Shown: positions 31,683 through 38,151 of the stretch, one piece after another
Numbering within the stretch: position 1 is the first letter of the stretch
How the letters are laid out: every line of letters begins with the position of its first letter
Assembly (NCBI GenBank): GCA_902812365.1
Contig: CADDZC010000038.1
Location: 1 to 38,151, forward strand
DNA: 38,151 nt
Origin: Acidobacteriota bacterium
GTDB lineage: Bacteria; Acidobacteriota; Terriglobia; UBA7540
Direction: 5' to 3'
Program-made: the position numbers and the translations under genes
Notes under the pieces: model-generated
Database searches by the model: none
Told to the model about the DNA's origin: nothing
Seen by the model: only the letters and a program-made list of their open reading frames with translations

Positions 31683-34109
31683 TTATCGGTGCGGCGCGGA
31701 GGCCGAAGGATCCTGCCGGGCGACCCGCGCGGCGCTGGCCATCTCCCGCTGGCCTTCTACCCGCAGCGCGAGCGGGCTCGAAGCGTGCCGGGTGGGCGAA
31801 TTGGACTCGACCTCGGCCACCACGTAGATGGGCTGCCGGATCGGCTTCGCCCAATCTTCCGCCTTGAGGGTGAAGGTTCGGCTGGTCTGCGTTTCGGTGA
31901 CCAGCACTCCGTTCAGGCCCACGTTCACTACCCGCACCCCGGGCGGAAGGTTTTCGACGAAACACGGCACCCGCCCCTTGAAGCCGTTGCGGCGCTCCAC
32001 GTGCAGCGTCACCTTGACTTCCTGGCCCGGCTGCAGGGCGATTTCCCGAGGCTCGGCGGTGACGATGACATCCGGCGGCGGAATGATCGAAGCCAGTTGC
32101 AGCGCCGCCGCGCCGTTGGCGACGCGCGTCACGTCCCGGCCGTTGATCCGGGCGTGGCCCACGAACCGGATGGGCGACGGCGGCGCATCCACCGCGGCTT
32201 CGGCTGAGGCCGCCAGCACCACCACCGTCGAATTCTGTCCCGCCGGAATCGTGGCCGGGCTGGCCGTGACGCCTTTGGGCAGCCCCTTCACTTCAATTTC
32301 GATCGGACCCTCGTAGCCCGGGACGCGGTTCGCCGTCACCGTCACCGGCAGCGTGCCTCCCTTCGGAATGTTGGGATTATCGGGCGAGGCGGAGAGCCGG
32401 TAATCCGGGGCGGCGTCTCGGATCGCGAGCCGGTAGGCGAAGTCCGGACCCTCCAGGCCGCGCACATCCTGCAAGCGCAGAATGTAGTCGCCGTCCCGGG
32501 GCGCGACGAAATCGAGGCGCGAGTCGGTGCCGTAACCCGGGCCGCCGTCGTCATTGCGCCACGTCAGGTGGAAGACGGGCAGGCCGTTCGGAGGGAATTC
32601 GGCGCCGGGCGGCAGGATGTCGGCCTTATAGACCGGGGTGTTGACGGGGTGCACATCCGGCGAGGTGCCAAGAAACGCCAACCGCAAGCCGTCCACTCCT
32701 TGCAGGATCGTGTCGGCGTCGGGCTGATCGGGCACGAAGGCGACGCGGTCGAGCTCGTCGCCGACCATCAAATAATCTCCCTCGCGCAGGCCGCTGGTGG
32801 TATTCAGGCGGATGCCCAGGGTGCGCGAGTCACGATCGGCCAGCGTGGTGGTGGTTTCGTTGAGGCAGCGGATGGTGGCGCGAGGGATCGGGCGGCCCTG
32901 AGCGTCGAGCACCTCGATCACCGAATCGAGCGGCGAGCCGAGACGGGCGGCGGCCACCTCGATCGTCAGGTGCTGGCCCTGGCGAGCCGTAAAGCGAAAG
33001 TCATCTTCATCGGGCTTTGCGCCGGCCTTCCGGTCTCGGCCAATGTGTCCGTTGATCGTCACCGGAATGGACACCGGTTGGGCCTCGGCCGGCGTGTCAT
33101 TGGGTTCCCGCTCGAGGATTTCCGGTTCATTTCCGACGGCCAACGTGACGGGGTCCAGCGCAGTGCCGGCCGGCGTTTTCACGCTCACCGGCAGGGTCGT
33201 CCAGCCGTCCGCCGAGCGGGGAGGATCAACCTTGATCTGGCGGAGGCCGCCAAGGTTGACGCCGCTCACGGTGACCTCGGCGGGCTGCCCGGCGCGGACA
33301 CCGAGCGGGAAGACGCCGGTCACATAAGGCAGTGCTCCGGCATTTAAACGATAAAAATGGTCGGGACCTCCGCCCTTTTCCCGGTCCGTAATGGCCAGCG
33401 TGTAGGCGCCGTCGGCGGGCAGCTTGGCGGTGAGCACGGCGTCGGGGTGGCGATCATATTCTCCGGCCTGGGCCAGGAGGCGGCCGGAGGCGTCGCGCAG
33501 CATGAGCATCGACTTGAGCTGCGAGCCGAGGGGCGCGGCCACGACCTGAAACACTAGCTCCTCGCCCCGCTTGCCCGAGAACTGATACACATGAGTGTCG
33601 CCCGGCGCCGAAAGGACGCCGACCAGCGTGGCCGGCAACTGCACCGCCTGCGCTTCGCCCGCGCCGCCCGCCTTCTGCTCAATTTCGGGCAGCGACCCCA
33701 CCTCCAGCACACCGCGATTGGAGGTGCCGAGCGGCGTGCGGATGCGGAACCAGTGGAGGCCGGAAGGCACGTTCCCCGCCACCGTCACCTGCATCTGAAC
33801 GGACTGCTTCTTGCCGAGCGGAACTTGGGCGCCCAGATCGACCCCGGGCCGCGGGCCGGCGATCTTTTCCGGAATATCGGTCACCTGAACAACCCGGGCC
33901 GCGATGCCGGGCGCGTCAAAGATGACGTCCTTCACGTTGGCGAGATTTCGGCCGTCCACGGTGAAGGCGGCGGTGGTGCCGCGCTCAATGCCGGACGGCC
34001 ATACCTTGTCAATACTGGGCGGAATGATCGGCTCGTCGGCCGCCACAGGCTTGGCAACCAGGAACCCGCCCGCGATCAGCATTCCCAAAAAGATCGACTT
34101 GGTCTTCAT
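31683..34109 (-). CDS. Large exported protein with PPC and Ig-like domains
   Basis: Exported protein of 808 aa with a clear signal peptide (1-24, cut after VAA). An Ig/TIG-like region at about 30-140 (PSGIERGTTAAFTVDGRNL) is followed by a bacterial pre-peptidase C-terminal (PPC) domain at about 160-260 (GDTHVYQFSGKRGEELVFQV). A second TIG-like unit follows, then a second PPC at about 340-600 (EREPNDTPAEAQPV, DYILRLQDVRGLEGPDFAYRL) with an insertion. The C-terminal 200 residues are Ig-like strands (LKGLPKGVTASPATIPAGQ-type). No catalytic motif is seen. It lies 30 bp after the WD40-cytochrome gene and so is likely the third member of the DUF1553 cluster. Such proteins accompany PSD1-type genes in Planctomycetes and Acidobacteria; the role is unknown, perhaps glycan or surface binding. 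Confidence 0.83.
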   Translation of the reverse strand: MKTKSIFLGMLIAGGFLVAKPVAADEPIIPPSIDKVWPSGIERGTTAAFTVDGRNLANVKDVIFDAPGIAARVVQVTDIPEKIAGPRPGVDLGAQVPLGKKQSVQMQVTVAGNVPSGLHWFRIRTPLGTSNRGVLEVGSLPEIEQKAGGAGEAQAVQLPATLVGVLSAPGDTHVYQFSGKRGEELVFQVVAAPLGSQLKSMLMLRDASGRLLAQAGEYDRHPDAVLTAKLPADGAYTLAITDREKGGGPDHFYRLNAGALPYVTGVFPLGVRAGQPAEVTVSGVNLGGLRQIKVDPPRSADGWTTLPVSVKTPAGTALDPVTLAVGNEPEILEREPNDTPAEAQPVSIPVTINGHIGRDRKAGAKPDEDDFRFTARQGQHLTIEVAAARLGSPLDSVIEVLDAQGRPIPRATIRCLNETTTTLADRDSRTLGIRLNTTSGLREGDYLMVGDELDRVAFVPDQPDADTILQGVDGLRLAFLGTSPDVHPVNTPVYKADILPPGAEFPPNGLPVFHLTWRNDDGGPGYGTDSRLDFVAPRDGDYILRLQDVRGLEGPDFAYRLAIRDAAPDYRLSASPDNPNIPKGGTLPVTVTANRVPGYEGPIEIEVKGLPKGVTASPATIPAGQNSTVVVLAASAEAAVDAPPSPIRFVGHARINGRDVTRVANGAAALQLASIIPPPDVIVTAEPREIALQPGQEVKVTLHVERRNGFKGRVPCFVENLPPGVRVVNVGLNGVLVTETQTSRTFTLKAEDWAKPIRQPIYVVAEVESNSPTRHASSPLALRVEGQREMASAARVARQDPSASAPHR

Positions 34110-34139
34110 GGCGAACCTCGGAAACGATATTCGGCCCGC

Positions 34140-35576
34140 TTAGCGACTGGCCCTCGGGCTCCCTTCGGCCCGGCTCGATGGCTCAAGCGGCTTGAAGGCC
34201 AGAAGCGGTCCGACGGCTTGCTGGTAAGTCATAGCATCATAAAGGGTAAGGCTGCCGTCAAAGCGGCCGGCGGCCAGCCACCGCCCGTCGGGGCTCAGGC
34301 TAAGGGCCTCAACCCAATCTGGCTGATGAGCGATCACGCTGATAGGGTTGAGCGTCACGGCGTCGCGAAAGCGGATCGAGCCGTCCGCCGAGCTGGTGAT
34401 GATCGTCTTGCCGTTCGGCGACCAGAGAATCTGCAGGATGCTGTCTTCGTCGGCGATCAGGGATTGGATCAACCGGCCATCCTGATCGCCTAACTTCCAG
34501 ATATAGATGGTTTTATCGTAACCGGCGGCGGCGATTTCGCGGCCATCCGGGGAGTAGGCGAGGCCCGTCAAGCCATCCGTCGCGTCGCTAAGGGTATAGA
34601 GCCGCTGGCCGGTCGCCACATCCCAGATCTTGACCGTGCGATCCTGGGACGCCGAGGCCAGCCGCCGGCCGTCGGGGCTGAAGGCAACGCCGAATACGGC
34701 GTCAATATGGTCTTGTAAGTTCTTGATTTCCTTGCCTGTCCCTACATCCCACAGCTTCACCATCTTATCGTAGCTGCCCGAGGCCACCAGACGCCCGTCC
34801 GGACTCCAGGCCACCGCATAGATGCAGTCCGTGTGGCCTTGCAGCGTCTTGACCAGCCGGCGCGTCGAAACCTCCCAGATCTTGATCTCTCCCGAGCGTT
34901 GCGGCGGGCCGCCCCCGGCTGCGAGCAGCTTGCCGTCCGGGCTAAATGCCACTGAACGCACGTAGTCCGCATGCCCGCCGAGATTGGCCAGCACCCTTCC
35001 CGTGGCTGGGTCGAGGAGCCGCACCTCTTTGTATCCGCCCACCGCCAGAAGTTTGCCGTCCGGAGAGAATCGGACCGAGGAGACCGGGGAGATCACCGGA
35101 ACCTGCGGCTTGATATCCGGTATCGCCAATGGAGTCAACGTCTTGGCAGCTTCGCCGGGAGCCGGGCCGGGGGCGCCGAGATCAATCCACGCCTTGATGA
35201 TCTCGATCTCACTGGCAGGTAAGGGATTGCCCCCAAACGGCATCCGCGGCTGCACCTTCCCTTCCAGCATCTGGACAAGCCGGCTCTGCTCCGCCTTTCC
35301 CGGCACAATCACCGGACCGTGCTGGCCACCTTTCATGAGGCTGTCATACGTCTCCATAACCAGGCCTCCCATTCTGGAGGCGCTTGAATGGCAGGCCAGG
35401 CAGTTCTTCTGGAGAATCGGCGCGACTTCGCGGTTAAACGCCGGCGAATCAGCAGCTTGGACGCATCGGAGCCAGCCTCGTAGCGGCCCAACGGTCACCG
35501 CGGCCAACACCGCCGCCACGGCCCACATCCGACTTAAGTTATTGAGGCTAAATAATTTGTTAAACCTGTTGTGCAT
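34140..35576 (-). CDS. PSCyt1-type cytochrome c domain fused to a WD40 propeller
   Basis: Exported protein of 478 aa. Residues 17-42 are a hydrophobic signal or anchor (MWAVAAVLAAVTVG). One heme-binding motif C59LACH63 lies in a Planctomycete-type cytochrome C domain (FNREVAPILQKNCLACHSS, then GKAEQSRLVQMLEGKVQPRMPFGG). From about 140 to 465 there are seven WD40-like blades with SPDGKLLA or SPDGRRLA turns and KIWDV-type ends, enough for a full propeller. ATG 35576 is chosen; the frame is open up to 35660 and would overlap the DUF1553 gene by 43 nt, and residues before ATG 35576 lack family likeness. The gene sits between the DUF1553 and PPC genes. It probably acts in the periplasm as an electron-transfer or scaffold partner. 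Confidence 0.87.
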   Translation of the reverse strand: MHNRFNKLFSLNNLSRMWAVAAVLAAVTVGPLRGWLRCVQAADSPAFNREVAPILQKNCLACHSSASRMGGLVMETYDSLMKGGQHGPVIVPGKAEQSRLVQMLEGKVQPRMPFGGNPLPASEIEIIKAWIDLGAPGPAPGEAAKTLTPLAIPDIKPQVPVISPVSSVRFSPDGKLLAVGGYKEVRLLDPATGRVLANLGGHADYVRSVAFSPDGKLLAAGGGPPQRSGEIKIWEVSTRRLVKTLQGHTDCIYAVAWSPDGRLVASGSYDKMVKLWDVGTGKEIKNLQDHIDAVFGVAFSPDGRRLASASQDRTVKIWDVATGQRLYTLSDATDGLTGLAYSPDGREIAAAGYDKTIYIWKLGDQDGRLIQSLIADEDSILQILWSPNGKTIITSSADGSIRFRDAVTLNPISVIAHQPDWVEALSLSPDGRWLAAGRFDGSLTLYDAMTYQQAVGPLLAFKPLEPSSRAEGSPRASR

Positions 35577-35617
35577 TCGCCGGCAAAACCCTGTCCCTCT
35601 GAGAATCTTTCGCGCCC

Positions 35618-38151
35618 TCAGTGATTGAACATGAACTCCTCGCTGGTCAGCATAGCCCAAGCCATGTCCGTGAGGGCGGCGTGCCGTGGATTGGTGTTTG
35701 CAGGCGCCCCTTGCTGTTCTGCCTGGTGCAGAGCGTTCACCAGCGCCGACCGTTCGGCGTCCGTCGGATAGCGGCTAAACGACGCCAAATACAGATAGTT
35801 AACAATCTGATCGTCCGAAAATCCAAGTTTCAGCAGCAGATTAATGGAACTTGAAGGGTCTCTCAGCTTGTTGTTCAGCGTATCGCCATTAATGATATGG
35901 AGCGCCTGCGTGACCGTCGGCACCGACGTTCGCTCGCTTTCGCGGGTCTGCTGGCGCACGGGACGCCCGAAGGCGTCGAGAAAATAAGAGGTGACGGCGG
36001 TATCCGGAAGTTGGAGCGCTCGAGTGCCCAGAGGATAACCCTCAAACTTCTCCGGGACTTCCGTCACCTCGGAGTAGGCGTCCAGCAAGACTTCGGCGGG
36101 CAGCCGCCGGATGACGTAATGGGAACCGTACTTGTCATCCTGGACGTTTTCTTTCAAAGGCTTAGAGGAAGCCTGGTAGGTCGCCGACTGCATGATCGTG
36201 CGGATCATGTAATCCACATCGAAGTCGTGGGCCACAAAGTCCTTCACCAACGCCTCGAGCAATTCATCGTTCGTCGCCGGATTGGTATCTCTCAGATCGT
36301 CCACCGGCTCAACCAGCCCCCGCCCCATGAAGTTGCGCCAGATGCGATTCACGATATTGCGGGCGAAGTATGGATTTTGCGGCGAGGTCAGCCACTCGGC
36401 GAAGTACAGGCGCGGGTCGCCCGGCGTTGAGAGGGGCAACGGCTTGGCATCCAAGGGCTTGGGCGGCAGGACCTTCATAAACCGGTCGTCCGTAAACTCC
36501 CCGGTGGGGGCCGAGTAGACGGTCACGCCATTCAAAATCGTTCCCACCCCCGGCCGCGATCCTGCCGGCTCGGAGGTCTTCAGGCGCACCCGCGCGAACA
36601 GGTTGGCCATGCCGTAGTAATCCTTCTGGGTCCACTTGGCCAGCGGATGGTTATGACAATGGGCGCACGTGATGGTGACGCCCAGAAACGCCTGCGCCAT
36701 GTTTTCGGTGGTATCCAGCGGGTCGCGATGGATCACCCAATAGTTCGCCGCTCCGTTCACCCGCGTGTCGCCGGTGGCGGTGACAATCTGGTAGACAAAC
36801 CGATTCCAGGGCGTATTCTTGGCCACGTTCTCTCGAATCCAGTCGTAATAGCTCCACATGCCGTCACTCGAGAGACGGTTGCTCGAAACCAGCAGCAGGT
36901 CCGACCACTTGTACGCCCAATAGTCCACAAATTCCGGCCGTTTCATGAGCGCGTCGATCAGCTTCTGGCGCTTGTTGGGCGAGCCATCTTTCAGGAAGGC
37001 TTCCACCTCGTCGGGACGGGGCAGGATGCCGGCGGCGTCCAGGTAGGCACGGCGAATGAACTCGGCATCCGTACACAAGGGTGACGGGGGAATGTGGAGG
37101 ACGGCGAGATGCTTCAGGATATAGTCGTCGATGTAGTTGTGGCGGGGGGCGTTCTGGAAGACGGCCTCCTGCAGACGATAGGGGAACGGGATGCGCAGCC
37201 GCGAGAACGTCACATGGCTCTGATACCACACTGTGACCGGAGCCTCGCCGTAGCCGTGCATGGTCACGTGGCCGTTGTTATCCACGGTGGCCACTCCCTC
37301 GTCGCCGCTGTCAAATTTCGCCCAGCGCGTCACGTCCTGTCGGTGGCCGTCGGAAAAGCTCGCCGTCACGATCAATTGCTGCTCCGCTCCCGGCCGCAGG
37401 GATGCCTCGGCGGGCAGCACGTCGATCCGGGTAACGCGCGCGTCAGATTCCGCCGGCGCCGGCATCCCTTGCGCGATCCAGCCCGACAAAACCTGATATT
37501 CCGGCGATCCGACGGCGAACCGCCGCCCGCCGCCGTGAGGGATCGTCAGGGTCGGCTTGAGCAGGATCAGGCTCTTGGCCGGCTCGATCCGTTCCGTGCG
37601 GCGCGCCAGCGCCTGATGGGTGAGCGTGTAGTAGTCCGTCTCCGGATCATAGCCGCGCAGGGTCAGCTTGAAGCCGTTCTTGCCCGCCGCCGCTCCATGG
37701 CACGGACCGGAGTTGCAACCCATCTTGGTCATCACCGGCAAGACATCGTTCCGGAAGCTCCACACAAAAGGAACCGAAAAGTCCTTCACCGTGACGCTGG
37801 CCGCGGCCCGATGCCCGCTCACCGTGGCGGTGATCGTGGCTTGGCCGTCTCCCTGAGGGTGAGCGAGGTGGTCGGCGTCCACAATCACCACGCGAGCGTT
37901 CGAGGTGGCGATCTCAGCCTCAGAGGTCACATCCTCCTGGTGGCCGTCGGCGAACGTCCCTTCCACCACCACGCGCTGCTCGTAACGCGGCCCCACAATC
38001 GAGAACGAGGCGGGGAGAATTGCAATGCCGACCAGCGGCGACCCCGCCTCCGTCGCGTGCGCGGGCACCGGCTCGAGGGGCTGGGCGGCCCGGGCTTCCG
38101 GTTGTGGCCCACCCCCCGCGCGGTAGGGCGCGCCCGAACGAGGGCGCATCC
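35618..38151 (-). CDS. DUF1549/DUF1553 (PSCyt2/PSD1) cytochrome-like protein, 5' end beyond the window
   Basis: Large protein of which at least 843 aa are visible. The first in-frame ATG (38149) is almost at the window edge and is not followed by a signal peptide, so the true start lies outside. Domain order: Ig-like BIG2 unit at about 40-125 (YEQRVVVEGTFADGHQEDVT); GCNSGPCHG near 143, as in PSCyt proteins; a second BIG2 at about 245-320; DUF1549 from about 350 (NYIDDYILKHL, EFIRRAYLDAAGILP); then a CAHCHNHP heme-like motif near 494. DUF1553 runs from about 575 (YFAEWLTSPQNPYFARNIVNRIWRNFMGRGLVEP) to the end. These two DUFs occur together across Planctomycetes and Acidobacteria; their reaction is not established. 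It is first in a minus-strand cluster with the WD40-cytochrome and PPC proteins. Confidence 0.88.
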   Translation of the reverse strand, partial: MRPRSGAPYRAGGGPQPEARAAQPLEPVPAHATEAGSPLVGIAILPASFSIVGPRYEQRVVVEGTFADGHQEDVTSEAEIATSNARVVIVDADHLAHPQGDGQATITATVSGHRAAASVTVKDFSVPFVWSFRNDVLPVMTKMGCNSGPCHGAAAGKNGFKLTLRGYDPETDYYTLTHQALARRTERIEPAKSLILLKPTLTIPHGGGRRFAVGSPEYQVLSGWIAQGMPAPAESDARVTRIDVLPAEASLRPGAEQQLIVTASFSDGHRQDVTRWAKFDSGDEGVATVDNNGHVTMHGYGEAPVTVWYQSHVTFSRLRIPFPYRLQEAVFQNAPRHNYIDDYILKHLAVLHIPPSPLCTDAEFIRRAYLDAAGILPRPDEVEAFLKDGSPNKRQKLIDALMKRPEFVDYWAYKWSDLLLVSSNRLSSDGMWSYYDWIRENVAKNTPWNRFVYQIVTATGDTRVNGAANYWVIHRDPLDTTENMAQAFLGVTITCAHCHNHPLAKWTQKDYYGMANLFARVRLKTSEPAGSRPGVGTILNGVTVYSAPTGEFTDDRFMKVLPPKPLDAKPLPLSTPGDPRLYFAEWLTSPQNPYFARNIVNRIWRNFMGRGLVEPVDDLRDTNPATNDELLEALVKDFVAHDFDVDYMIRTIMQSATYQASSKPLKENVQDDKYGSHYVIRRLPAEVLLDAYSEVTEVPEKFEGYPLGTRALQLPDTAVTSYFLDAFGRPVRQQTRESERTSVPTVTQALHIINGDTLNNKLRDPSSSINLLLKLGFSDDQIVNYLYLASFSRYPTDAERSALVNALHQAEQQGAPANTNPRHAALTDMAWAMLTSEEFMFNH

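Overview
The window is GC-rich bacterial chromosome, probably from an Acidobacteriota member (best guess near the Solibacter/Bryobacter lineage, perhaps from a metagenome). This is inferred from the gene mix: a Planctomycetes/Acidobacteria-type DUF1549/DUF1553 cytochrome cluster, WD40-fused cytochrome, an RNase E/G with an arginine/proline-rich S1 insertion, and PilV/W/X-type prepilin operons. No phage, integrase, transposase or CRISPR array is seen. Both window edges cut genes: rng on the left and a DUF1553 gene on the right.

Layout. 1-1300: 3' part of rng, starting in a strong palindrome. 1363-4892 (minus): a tightly coupled operon of FabF-like ketosynthase, methyltransferase, FAD oxidoreductase and CuA cupredoxin. 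5029-5463: a secreted glycine-rich protein. 5595-7460: divergent ThiF/MoeB-like E1 enzyme and pcm. 7461-8011: a gene-free stretch with a degenerate array of about 50-bp units. 8012-9853: radical SAM protein, overlapping tail-to-tail with a ROK regulator. 9799-14553 (minus): M16 protease, WalJ-like hydrolase, purB and ROK. 14861-16896: aguB-aguA, converting agmatine to putrescine. 16997-17085: tRNA-Leu(CAA). 17122-19729 (minus): geranylgeranyl-reductase-like flavoprotein and hemL. 19826-20902: an MlaD/MCE protein with five exact 34-residue repeats.

The most striking region is 20963-30854. Two non-identical minor-pilin operons lie head to head with mirror-image order. From the centre outward each reads FimT/GspH-like, PilV/GspI-like, PilW/GspJ-like, PilX/GspK-like. 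Six of the eight proteins have the type III prepilin motif with Glu at +5. The two PilX-like proteins lack that Glu, as GspK tip pseudopilins do. No major pilin, PilY1, ATPase or secretin gene is in the window. The arrangement suggests two alternative or cooperating pilus-tip complexes.

31038-38151 (minus) holds an orphan nuoI and a three-gene exported cluster: DUF1549/DUF1553 cytochrome protein, PSCyt1-like cytochrome with WD40 propeller, and a PPC/Ig-like protein. A roughly 43-bp sequence in the 3' end of nuoI recurs in the same orientation just upstream of the minus-strand pilin operon, so the two copies bracket the plus-strand pilin operon.
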